A stretch of 64,000 nucleotides of DNA from Cryptomeria japonica (lineage: Eukaryota > Streptophyta > Pinopsida > Cupressales > Cupressaceae). The notes beneath the pieces are model-generated. The model was not told the origin of the DNA, did no database searches, and worked only from the letters and a program-made list of their open reading frames with translations. The DNA lies in the NCBI RefSeq assembly GCF_030272615.1, contig NC_081415.1:194168695-194232694 (forward strand). Direction: 5' to 3'. The stretch's first letter is position 1. Every line of letters begins with the position of its first letter. Shown here piece by piece: positions 23,474-33,829 of this stretch. The position numbers were made by a program, and so were the translations under genes.

Positions 23474-24895
23474 TGTAGACATAAAAATGACCATATTCCT
23501 AAATGAATATTTAATTTTCATTTTATTCTCATTCCTATATTTAGTTAAATCTAATTTAATTAAATCACCCACATTCTTCTATTTAATTAAATAAATTATT
23601 CAATTTATTTATTTAAATTCACTTAAGCCCTTTACATCATTTAATTGAATAAATCATTTTATTTAACTCTCTACTTTTTAATTAAATTAACATTTAATTA
23701 AATAGTTTACCCTAATTAAATAAATCTAATTTATTTAATCCCCAATTTGCAACCAAATTGAAATAAAAAAAATTATTTTAGTTAATTCTATTATCCCTCA
23801 TCCACTTGCATCCTAACCCTATTCCTAATTTCTTCTAGAATCCATTTAATCCTAATCAATTAGCCTAAACCCATCCATTATCCCATTTCTCTAAATTTGA
23901 AGAGGTCAGTTCTCAAATTTGGAGCAAAGTCTTCAAAAGGTATTAAAGCCTTTATGTCTTCAACAAGCTAACTTGTTGAATACCCCCAAATTTGGAAGGA
24001 CTCTTACAAATTTGTCCCCAAAGTCTTCAAACCATTAATGGTTAACTAACCCTTAGTGGCATGGTTAGAGACTTTTTAACAAACTTAACCTTCTTCTAAC
24101 CTAGGGGTCTCATCAAGCATTCATTGCTTTGACCATGGTTATCCCTTTAAACCTTTGCACAAGAATTTATCCTTTGGGTAAAAGCTTTATCCATTGGATA
24201 ACCCTAACCTAACCTTAACTCTTACCTTCTAAGGTAACCATGAGGTCTTCTCAAGCATTTAATGGTTCTTACATCTCCTCTCAAGCAGTCTTATGTTGAC
24301 AATTGTAAACATGGATTGATAACTTTCAATCCAGACCCTCGATTAACTCCTTCAATCCTGACCTTCCATTGCCTTATTTTCCCTATAAATAGAGCTCTCA
24401 TTCCTCCATTTCAAAGATCATCCAAGCTTTTAGTATCTCACTTATGCTCAATTTTATCAATACATCTAGCCTCTCTTTTTAATAGGAATTAATCTAATAA
24501 GAATTTTAGAGTATTTCTATTATCATTTGTTTAAATCATCAACTAGTATAGCATGTTAGGATAGTATTGCTACTAACCTTGTCATCTTATAATCTAGTTT
24601 AACTCATTCATAGAATCATGCATAAATAGGATGCATTTCATGTTGAAATCAATTTAAAAGCATCCCTCATTCTTGCATTCGTCATCCCTAAGTCACTTTG
24701 CTCAGTGATCTGAGAGACAAGGCATTGGCTTGAGGGACCTTGTGAGAATGAGAACCATGGAACCTACCTTGGGAAGTTGATTCATTCTTCATGAATCCAT
24801 AACTTGCACCAAGAAGTCCTATGGGTGTGTGGGCAAGCCCCTTGAACATCATTTTTCACATTTTGAGTTTCATCGCCCCACTTTTACCACATACA
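23474..24895 (-). mobile_element. Solo LTR inside the transposase exon, TSD ACATG
   Basis: A 1422-bp block starts TGTAGACAT and ends CCACATACA, with a perfect duplication ACATG at 23469-23473 and 24896-24900. Its complement is related to the LTRs of the element at 33830-45614: AACCATGAGGTCTTCTCA at 24236 matches the complement near 34490, and both carry CTATTTATA TATA regions (complement of about 24385 here). Without the block and one ACATG, the transposase codons on both sides join in phase. It is the youngest layer of the nest at this site. Confidence 0.85.
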
Positions 24896-25486
24896 ACATG
24901 TATCCAATAATGGATTAGAAGATTCACCTGAATTAAATGGTTCTATTGTGTTTCCTTCGTCAACATTTATGGTCTCATTGATGTTCTCCTCTTTTGAAAC
25001 GATTGTGGAACTTGAAGCTCCTTGTCTCATTCTTGATCTTCTCTCTCGTTGACGTATTGCTCCCTTCTCTCTATTTGCTGCAATATCCTCAGTTGTCAGA
25101 ATCTTCCTTTGCCTCTTCCTGCATTGATTTGATCCCATGGCTACACCAAATTTTGAATTCGAATTGATCTCCTTACCAAATTGACAATAAGACAAAAAAA
25201 GAGAATGATTAATCAAAACATTCTCTTTGCAGATCGTACCTATCAGCCAATGATTGAAAAATCATTCAATCATTGGGATGTGTGCTTGTGGGCTAGATTT
25301 TGGCCCAAAGGATCCTTTCAGAAAAGGGCGCTCGTTATTTAATGAAATGGGTGCCTGTTTTATAATCGGGTGCGCGTTTTTAAAAACGGGCGCCTGTTTC
25401 ACTTTCAATGGTACAAAGCGAAACGGGCACCCATTTGTTAAAATTAGGGGCGGGAAACAACCTTTATCATTGTTTTTTTCTTCAGG

Positions 25487-25511
25487 ATAGGCTTGGTCCC
25501 ACCAAGCCTAT
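25487..25511. repeat. Perfect 11-bp hairpin at the right end of the DNA transposon
   Basis: ATAGGCTTGGT (25487-25497) is followed by the loop CCC and by its exact complement ACCAAGCCTAT (25501-25511). It sits at the inferred transposon boundary, next to the GC-rich subterminal words, so it may be part of the end structure. Confidence 0.8.
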
Positions 25512-26566
25512 GCTTGGACCTCCAAAACAATGACTAAGGTAAAACGACATCAGATTTCTACCTTGGCCTAATTTTTTGAGGGTCTTTTTGATTGAATTTT
25601 TTGATGAAATGAAAACCCATTAGATTTTTTAGCGTCCTAATTTCAGAAATGTAAATTTCATAGTGATAAGATTATTTTTACTATTTTTTATTATTTATTA
25701 ATCAAAAGTGGAACCTAAACCTAAAATACCAAGGTTTACTAAAACTTTAATAACTTTTTTGTTTTTAGGATTTTAGAAAAATAAATTATATGACATCGAT
25801 CTACATACAATTCTTTTGAATATTTAAAAAGAAAATTGAAAAATATGAAATTTTCATCAAATTATGGTGGTCGTACACCCGATGTTTTGAAAATATACTT
25901 TATTGTTAGTTAAAAATTAATAAAAAAAAAAAATTCAATAAAAAAATAAGAAAAAATATTCTAATCAATATTTGGTGTCTTAGGTATCATTTTCCAGAAG
26001 GATTTGCAAAAATTCATTTATTTGCATCAAAAAAGGGTGGTCGTACACATGTGTGGTATAGTCCTGAAACAGGCATTTTGAAAAACTAGTTTTTAAACAT
26101 GCCTGCTAGAAAGGGATTTATAGCATGTGGGTATTAAAATAAATTACACATTTGAAAAGTAGACTCCAAGCACTACATTTTCTATTACTGAAGTTTTTTG
26201 AGATTCAATCTCTAAGTGCATCAAATTTTGACATCAATCGATAGAAAATTTGAAAAACAGAGAAAACACTTCCACTTTTTGCCCAAAAGTGGGACACAAC
26301 TTCTTGCAGCCACCCCCAATGCATGAAATTTTTTTATTATATGCTGAACACTTTGATACAGATTTTCTATATATGTATTTATTTAACTTTATCATTTTGG
26401 CATTATTGTCAAAGGGGGAGTAATATATGTGTGTTTTTTTTGAAAATTTTGTATTTATACATATATTAAGGGGGAGTACATATGTATATATGTTGTGCAT
26501 GCACACTTAGCGGTATTGTATTACTAAAATTTTCTAAGTGTTGCCATCAATGCCAAAGGGGGAGAT
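25512..26566 (+). other. 3' untranslated part of the 19-kb element
   Basis: No open frame of note. Two passages share GGTGGTCGTACAC (25866 and 26038). Near the end, purine words of the type AAGGGGGAG recur at 26415, 26470 and 26556. The last is the functional polypurine tract before the 3' LTR. The exact junction with the DNA transposon is not resolved. Confidence 0.5.
26555..26566 (+). promoter_or_regulatory. Polypurine tract of the 19-kb element
   Basis: AAAGGGGGAGAT lies directly before the 3' LTR start TGTTGG, the standard position of the plus-strand primer. Confidence 0.85.
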
Positions 26567-27664
26567 TGTTGGCTTGATGATGATTATGATGTATTCATCA
26601 CTTGTTGTCATTGATGAAACACTTTCACACATATATGATTACATTGACTACCACTGTAACTTCAATTAGTTTACACTCTCAACCGATATGTTTAAGGTCT
26701 ATCTCTGATCGGTACTCTGTGTAAATCGATATGTGCCTAAGAGATGACCTGTGGTTACATTCAGTGGGCATCAAAATGAAAGATCAAAATGAAGATGGAG
26801 ATCAAGCAGAAGATTCCAAGACAACAATTCACGCACTTTGTCCCAACCGGTTTTGACTGTTCTAACCGGTACCTGATTTTGTGATGAGTTACCAGCACCA
26901 TTTTCTTGGTGGTTATTTTTGTGATGAGTTATGACTACTTATCTAGATACACTGCACCTAGGAAATTGTGTTATGATTTCCCATGGCCGACATAAGATTT
27001 GAAAGTCTATTTAAAGACATCTTAGTGAATCATTTCAGAGAGAGAGAATTATGGTATGTGAATACTGATACACATCTAGAGTGAAATATTTTGTTGAAGA
27101 GCGATAAGTGTTAAGATGAAGAGCAGTGTTGAATATACTTAGAAGGACTTGATCAAGAAAATATTGTGCTACTCAAAACAGATCAATCCACTCTTGTTGT
27201 TTTCTAATCATTACAATAGAATCAAATCCCCTAACCGGGTAATATCTAACAAGCTTCACTATACAAATCCTCTAACAAGGTGATCCATTAGTTTGGATTC
27301 TAAAATCCTCCAGCAAGGTTACTCTTGATAGGGTATAAGCTTCTAATCAAGCTTGGGATCTCTAACAAGATTCGCTCCTAGCAGAGCACTTTGTAAGGCC
27401 TTAACTGATTAGTTATCTATTACTGCAGATAGTTAACTTGTGAGTTCCATCTCATCGTGGTTTTTACCTATTTGGGTTTTCCACGTATAAACACTTGTGT
27501 TATGGTGGATGTTCTACTTTATGTGGATGTTGTTATTTCATTTTGGATAGCATGTATTTTGTTTAAATGCTTGGTTAAGTTCATCTACTGGTTAGTGTTT
27601 GAAGTTGTGTTTGTTTTAGTGTCACTGATTCACCCCCCCCTCTCAGTGCTTTTCAAGACCATCA
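26567..27664 (+). repeat. 3' LTR of the 19-kb element
   Basis: This LTR is 1098 bp and begins and ends like the 5' copy (TGTTGGCTTGATG to GACCATCA). It is followed by TCTTG, the target duplication. It includes the pyrimidine run and CTCTCAGTG near its end that both copies share. Confidence 0.88.
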
Positions 27665-27669
27665 TCTTG

Positions 27670-27947
27670 CTCATTTTTTAAATAGGGAAAAGGGTTTGAA
27701 ATGTGCCCAAAATAGGGAGGACTAGAGTGTGGCGCCTTGGTCGTAATTAGGATCAAAGAGTGGTAATCTGGTCTTACCCCATTTTGGGGCTAGGACAAGG
27801 TGCCTAGTTCATGCAAAAGTAAAAAATATGGTCATTCTTGAGTGATATGAGAAGAATAAGGTCCCAAATAGGCGTACGGGTGCAAATGCTAAGGTAGGGA
27901 CCCAATGCGGTCAAAATTGTACAAGGGTGCAATTTTAGGATGCTACA
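27670..27947 (-). mobile_element. Solo LTR inserted in gag, right part
   Basis: Continuation of the LTR begun at 7759. It ends GCTACA at 27947 and is followed by ACTCC, the partner of ACTCT at 7754. Removing the 19-kb element and one TCTTG joins the two parts into one LTR of about 1.17 kb. Confidence 0.75.
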
Positions 27948-27952
27948 ACTCC

Positions 27953-29023
27953 ACCATGGATTCTGTGGGAGCTACCTTCACTTTTCCTTCCTTTGAGATC
28001 TTTTGTGAGTTCTTGAAATAGGAACATGCTTTGTTGACTTAGCATGATTCAATTTTTGGCTCCAAATCCCAACCCTTGGTAGCACAAACATCTAAAGGGA
28101 AATACAAGAAGAAGCCAAATCCTCAGGCACATTCTTCATTAGGTATTCTGAATTCATCCATGCACATCAATATTTAGATTAGAGATCCCCATCCACTCCA
28201 CTACCTACTAATTCTCTTAAGTCTAGCAAGTTTTCCTCCAAGACAAAGAAGAAGAAGTCAGGCGAGCCTTGCATTTTTTGTGGTAAGGAGGGACATTTAG
28301 TCACTAGGTGTTGGAAGAGACTAGAGGCTTTGGAGAAGAACATGCAACAAAATCGTATTTCGGTCCCCAAGTCTTCTTCATCACACATATAGTCAAGGGT
28401 TATGCTCTTTATTCATGGGCCTTGTCTTCAACAACTACATGGATATTTGATTCTAGTGCTTCTCACCATATGACACACTCCCAAAACCTTGTTGCCTCTC
28501 TTTCAAATTTTCACACTTCATATATTATAGTGGGATATTCTACTAAGCTTTTAGTTATGGATTTAGGCCTTATTTAGCTTGAGGGTGGATTTATTCAAGA
28601 TATTTTTGTTGTTCTTGACATATCCACGAACCTTCTATAAATATATCAAATTTGTCATTCTGGCATGGGTAAGACAATTTATTTCACATCACATGATGTG
28701 GTTATCAAAGACCTCCCCAATCTTGATGTTATTGTGGCTACTAGGATTGTTGATCCTAAATCTCATTTATACCACTTTGATGACTTTGTGAGATTAGTTC
28801 CAATTGGTTCATCTTTCATTGTACTATAGATTAAATGAGTAAGATTTGGAATGAATTCTTTTTTCATTTCCAATTATAGGTATTGACAATAGATAAGTAC
28901 ATAGTCGTTGGTTCTTGGCATACCTAAGATTTTTCACATAGATTGTGTTTCCTGTAATTGTGTGCTTGGTAAGCATCACCAAGGTTCCTTTCCTTCGGGT
29001 CTAGATCCATTTGTACCAATGCA
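27953..29023 (+). pseudogene. Copia gag end, protease and integrase start (base element)
   Basis: This resumes the gag frame that stopped at 7758. A zinc knuckle C-IF-C-GKEG-H-LVTR-C lies at 28270-28310, with the regular C-x2-C-x4-H-x4-C spacing. A protease remnant WIFDSSASHHM follows at about 28440-28472. The active-site DSG is DSS, a GGT-to-AGT type change. Next comes the pre-integrase region with its CVLGKHH zinc-binding end at about 28954-28974, after which the sequence reads PSGLDPFVPMHLLV and stops making sense at about 29023. The expected next residues, beginning LVHSDP, are found at 59451. Many stops and frameshifts exist. Confidence 0.75.
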
Positions 29024-29700
29024 CCTATTGGTTTTTTCCAACTAATGTTCCAAAAAATCCTAAGAATGAACCTATTTCTATCCACAGATAACTGGATTCA
29101 GTGGCCAACGAACAAGGCTTTGGAAGCCTTATGCATTTTAGGCTCTGTAGGACCAAGGTGGGTATACCTATATTCACACCACTTTCAGATATTTCACTAT
29201 GATAAATAGTGATACTACAGTAGATACACTTCATACAATATGGTTGGGTCTTCACACAAATACTTCTTTGACTAATGCATCCCTTTAGTCTTCATTTATC
29301 ACTGGTATGAAGTGGAGAGAAAGGAAAATTAAACAACAAACAACAAAGGTAATAAAATCTATGATTTTTCAGATTTGATCACATGGTTCCCTTTATGATT
29401 TGCACTAGTATAAACTCTAGGACAACCCCTTCTCCACTTACAAATTCAAAATATGAAGTACCCATTCATGATAACAACAATAAACACAAAACTAGTGGTC
29501 CTTGTAACATCATTGCATTACAACAATGTGACCCCAAATGAACATATCGAAAACATTCTTATTAATCCTGAAAATATTACAATAGTCTTCAACATCTAAT
29601 TGAAATCATATTTAACATACTCCTTGAGCACGAGCCTCCAGCACAAAAACTTATCGCAACAAATGTGTGACAAGAATCATACAAACCCTTGGTTTTTCTA
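29024..29700. other. Start of the composite insertion in integrase
   Basis: Directly after the break is a short T6 run (29031-29036), which could be the remnant poly(A) of a minus-strand LINE. The rest shows no gene. A reading near 29040-29260 on either strand has no recognisable motif. Confidence 0.35.
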
Positions 29701-30060
29701 ATTCAAAAGAACACTTACAACATTCAGGAGACATTTCAGCATGTTTAATCACTATTGTTGTCTTTGCTTCTGAATGTTGTCTTTCAAAAGAACACTTAAA
29801 CATTCAAGAGACATTTCAACATGTTCAGTCACTATTGTTGTCTTTCAAAAGAACACTTACAACATTCAGGAGATATTTCAACATGTTTAATCACTATTGT
29901 TGTCTTTGCTTTTGAATGTTGTCTTTCAAAAGAACACTTACAACATTCAGGAGACATTTTAGCATGTTGTCTTTCAAAAGAACACGTACAACATTCAGGT
30001 TACATTTCAACATGTTTAATCACTATTGTTGTCTTTGTGAATGTTTAATCGGCATGTTTA
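29700..30060 (+). repeat. Irregular tandem repeat, five copies
   Basis: The word CAAAAGAACAC starts units of unequal length (about 43-84 bp) near 29703, 29787, 29846, 29925 and 29968. Units share ACATTCAGGAGACATTT and CACTATTGTTGTCTTT. Overlapping open frames across the array are by-products of the repeat. Confidence 0.8.
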
Positions 30061-31619
30061 ATCACTTATGCTTCAAACTAGTTTGCTTGCTATTATCAAA
30101 ATATGATTACAACACTCAGAAACTAAAATGTCAAAGGAGGCTAAGTCCTAAACTACCTTGCATAAAAACACTACATAGCTCACTTGGAGCAAAAATATGG
30201 AACCTTCCAAAACATGAGAAGAGAAGAAAATAAAAAGCTAAAAGAAAAACCCTAAAGAAGCCCTAAAATGAATCTCTCATTGACACATGTCATCCTCAAG
30301 AATTTTAAATTTTAAGTCTTCAAAATTTGTACTTTCTCTTTCTTCTCTGTCTCTGACCTGCACTTTGAACTTGCACAAGACACTTGGAAAATTTGGGAAA
30401 ATTCCCCGCAATCACACATCTCCTCTCCATGCATGTACATAAAAAATCTAATTTATTTTTCTCACACATTTGTAGTGACAAAAACTTCTCACTTTCAACC
30501 TCATGCCCCTTTGAATTTGTTTAAAATTCCCTCTTTTGGTTCTCTGTTTCCTTTGTTTGTAGCCTGCCTTTTCTCTTTGACTAGAAATAGAAGTTTTCCC
30601 CTTTTTAGTAGCTGCCCTGCTCCATCATTTTGTGTGCATGCTTTCTCTCAAGGAGAAATGGACACAAATTCCCACAATTGCTTACCTAGTGAGTAAAAAA
30701 AATTAACTGCAACTCTTCTTTATTTTTTCTTCTGGTAAATACTTATCTCCTGAGTGAGCAATTTCACCCCTTTCATCTCAAATGAAAATATTGCATTTCC
30801 ATAAAAGTATTATCTAACAGTGTCATGCATGAAACTAATCTCTTTGAAGTGGAATAACAATCTTACTAATATCTTGGTGTTGACATGAGAACACATAATC
30901 TCTTACCTTTGGTGAAAACATTTTATTTATAATGTGCAAATTATTTTCATTAACAAAAATAATAATTTTCCTAGTGCCTACATGGAATAATCTCACATAG
31001 TAAATAATCACTTGACTGTAGGTTAGTTTTGTGCCTGCAAATATTCTTGTCCCCATACAATTGTATGAAATCATTTCATTTTTCAAAGGTGTATTACCAC
31101 TTTCTACTACATCTTTTGTGTTTAATATTGACTACCAGGTGAATACAAGGGACTCTACAATTTTTAAAATCTACTTCATTCCATTTATCCATACGATTAT
31201 CATAGAATGCACCAAGATCACAAACACAACCAATACACATAAACTTCATAATATCATTCAACTCAAAACAGGGGCCATTTGATGGGAGAAATGAAGCATG
31301 GCAAATGTATTTCAGCTTGCAAAATTAAATACCCCATAAATCTCAAATTAAATCCATCATAAATATTCTCTAGCAAAATCCCTTTCTTTGCAGCTCGCCC
31401 TCTAGAATAGACCTCAAAATTATACAATAACATGTGTATGGTTGGTGTTGTACAAAACCCAAGCTGCAATCTGTGCAAGTCAATATCAATGTAGGTTATA
31501 CACTTTGCAATAATGAATACTTTCCAACACTCTTTGCAAGAACAAATCAACATTTATGGATAATATGTGACCCCTCTGCTTCCCATGAGAAACACTTTAC
31601 ATTAGACTTGTGTGAATAT
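30061..31619. other. Unassigned DNA
   Basis: No motif recognised. A pyrimidine-rich stretch at 30330-30660 has an 87-codon open frame with no known domain. I do not call it a gene. Confidence 0.4.
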
Positions 31620-33814
31620 TGTTGTCATTGATGTCAAACTAGCTATCCGGTTTGGACCGAGCAGTATGTGTAGTTCTGTGTTATCCGGATTGGTCCAGAT
31701 ACTTTGTGTAATTAGTATGTGTAGTTCTTTGTTATGAACTGTAGTGCCAAAAATTGCATACATCTTTGTAATCTGACCTACATCTTTTGTAACCACTTTG
31801 GTGTCCATTCCCCTAGTACCTCGGTAGGCTCACTTCAGCCCTTGCATTAGCCTTCTCTCTCTCAAAATGCTCGAGATCCCTCTTTCTGGTAGCTCCCTTG
31901 TGGCATCAGTCTTGTTAGCCGCATGTCTCCCTTGTCTCTTGTTGATTTTGAGCATGATTCGTTTGGACACTAGCGCATCGTGCAGATGTTCGTGCACTGC
32001 ACATTCATCCCACAACATCTTAATGCTTGAATGATAGTTCTAAGAATGCCTTTCCACTTCTCACTTGCGTATGTCGGTGGAAACGGCTCCAAACCTTTTC
32101 AATGACTTGCTAGTGCCCTTTTTCCCTCCTCTTCTCTCATTTTAAATCTCTCTTTTCTATCCATTCAAGCTCTCTAGACTCTGGACACAATCTCTCTTAT
32201 TCTTTGGGCTCTCACAACTTTCTCTGACTCTCTCTCGCTTGATACAATAGTCTCTATTTTGCTACAACACTCTCAATCTCTCACAATATTCTTTTGCAAC
32301 TTTCATGGCTTCCTCAAGCCTCCTTGGAAATATCTATCTATTTATCATATCTTTGAGCATCTTGGGATTTATCACATCCCTCTTCTATCATTTATTGTTT
32401 ATCATTATCATTTATCTTATCTTGTAGTTATCTTTTATTCTATCAATCTATTTGACTACCCGTGGAGGTGGAAACACCAAAAAGGGATTTGGCCAAGGCA
32501 AGTCCCTAAGCAGCCCCAAACATTTTTCCTTTCTTGTTTGTGTGCAGGTTGCATTAGGGAAGATTCATTTGGCTAGAGGCTTCATATCGTGGAGTGGTTG
32601 TGAGATTATCTTCTTCCTTTCCTTTGTGGCTTTCATTCAATTTATATAATTGTTTTACCTTCTTTTATATATATTTATCACATTTAAATTAATCTAAAAC
32701 ACATATCTATTACATTGTGTCCTTATGTGTGAACTCTACATTATGTCCGTATTTGACGCTAGCACGTCGCACTATTGTCCATGATTCATGCACGCATCCT
32801 TGTGCAGAGAGCTATCAAAGGATGTATAGAGACAGTAAATCTTGAGTGGAGAGGTCGATTAGTTAATCTTCGAGAGGTTGTTATGTGCCTATCGAAGAAG
32901 TTCATTTCCCCCCCTCTAGATGAACAAATGCTATGATGCAGTTAGATGGAGATGATATGATGAGGTTATCTTTGGAAGATTTTCGTTCCAGAATTTTGAG
33001 TTCTCATTAGTCTGAGTATCACTTATGAGTTTTGATATTAGCTGCTTTGGTCATGGTAGTAGTATCTCTTTGAATTTCATGTTGCAATATTCTTGGAATG
33101 CGTGGAGTCTATATATTTAGAATATTGAAGACATTATGCTTAATTTTGTAATAATGGGTCATTATCTTTGAGTTTAGATGACCCTGTCCCATTCCAGTAA
33201 TATCTATATATGCATTGGCAAATAAAGTATGAAAAATGAAGCATGTAGAGATCTTGTGGAGGTGTTGTAGTGGTGCAGTAGTTCTTCACCGGATCTGCTA
33301 CAAGACAGTTGTACAAAGATCTTTAACTGGATCTACTGTAGAGTTTGTGAATTGTGATCTAAGCTTAATCTTAGAACTGATCTAATGCATTTGGAGATGC
33401 AATCCTTTTCAGTTCACCCTTTTTTGTTGCAATGAGAATTTCGATAGTGAGCCATTCTTTTGTATCTTTATAGTGAGCAGTTCGACAGTGAGTTGTTTTT
33501 GTAATCTGGCAGTGAGTCACCCGACACTGAGCCACCTCTTTGTATATACCATATAACTAGTTATATTTTCCTAAGAGTTAACACTCTTTGTGGTTTTTCC
33601 CATTAAGGTTTTCCATGTATAAATTCGGTGTTTCTCTTGTGGTTGTGTTTTTCATGGTTATTATACTCTTGTAGTCTTATGTCCATTAAGTATTATAGAT
33701 GAAATTTTATATTTCTGAGAAAGATTAAAGTATTGCTAAACATTTCTTTTTATATATTTGTGAAAATACTAATTCACCCCCTCTCAGTATTCCGATCATT
33801 TCAACCTAGTCAAC
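31620..33814 (+). mobile_element. Copia-like LTR region, possibly with another LTR inside
   Basis: The left edge TGTTGTCATTGATGTC is a typical Copia LTR start, and the right edge has the pyrimidine run and CTCTCAGTATTCCGATC typical of the 3' end. The total of about 2.2 kb is too long for one LTR. The middle part (about 31740-32760) has a different character: a pyrimidine-rich region, a TGAAC at both possible edges (31735 and 32730), and TTTGACGCTAGC resembling a Ty3-type primer site. I could not fix target duplications for the outer LTR, so the structure is tentative. Confidence 0.4.
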
Positions 33815-33829
33815 ACTTTAAATACATTT

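Larger units (their letters stand above)
20577..25138 (-). pseudogene. DDE-like transposase of the DNA transposon, broken
   Basis: The frame starts at the ATG at 25138 (MGSNQCRKRQRK, a basic region) and runs leftwards. Main landmarks are a Cys/His cluster, CCCKTH, at about 22375-22395; VDFAENYT with the likely first catalytic Asp at about 21940; YDNCIGQFKN with the likely second Asp at about 21690; and GHGKGEHDGVGACVK at about 21560-21595, read in a phase beyond a TAG at 21593. The last exon (20966-20577) contains YWLARC and SHLVVATNIKL. It is joined by an intron with donor near 21098 and acceptor at 20967. The order DFAENY, D-x-C-x-x-Q-F-K and GHGKG-x-x-DG is shared by a class of uncharacterised transposase-like proteins in plants and animals, which I cannot name with certainty. 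It is dead: a solo LTR splits it, and several stops, a T-run frameshift near 21545 and a 23-bp duplication at 22823-22868 break the frame. Confidence 0.65.
14238..25511. mobile_element. About 11.3-kb DNA transposon with two convergent genes (ends approximate)
   Basis: The ORF2 frame of the surrounding element stops at about 14220. From there to about 25.51 kb lies a unit with GC-rich end regions that are unlike its AT-rich interior. Words such as AACGGGCGCC and GGGTGCC(C/T)G recur in both ends (14285-14372 and 25321-25450). A rough inverted match exists between TGGGTCCCAATCCCATGG at 14238 and the complement of 25479-25501. Inside are a + strand multi-exon gene (17669-19804) and a minus strand transposase (25138-20577), meeting tail to tail near 20 kb. 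I could not find a clean target duplication, so both ends are uncertain by some tens of bases. Superfamily is not assigned. Confidence 0.55.
8655..27664 (+). mobile_element. 19-kb Copia-type LTR retrotransposon lacking pol, TSD TCTTG
   Basis: Two matching LTRs (8655-9769 and 26567-27664) start TGTTGG and end CCATCA. They are flanked by a perfect 5-bp duplication TCTTG at 8650-8654 and 27665-27669. A primer-binding site TTGGTATCAGAGC follows the left LTR and a polypurine tract precedes the right one. The interior holds gag (9832-11109) and a second long ORF (11561 to about 14220), then an inserted DNA transposon (about 14.24-25.5 kb) and 1 kb of 3' untranslated DNA. Without that insertion the element would be about 7.7 kb. 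I find no protease, integrase, reverse transcriptase or RNase H. It must have relied on enzymes from another element. Confidence 0.85.

Noticed and set aside
14238-25501. Clean terminal inverted repeat with target duplication
   Set aside because: The best inverted match (about 17 of 24 positions) needs gaps, and the flanks do not repeat. I report the ends only as approximate.
14238-25511. Helitron assignment
   Set aside because: A 3' hairpin and a CTAA downstream are suggestive, but there is no Rep/helicase, no 5' TC end that I can fix, and the transposase is DDE-like.
31740-32729. Separate solo LTR with TSD TGAAC
   Set aside because: TGAAC occurs at both edges but the unit would end in TG instead of CA. 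A 5-bp match alone may be chance, so I list only the larger LTR-like region.
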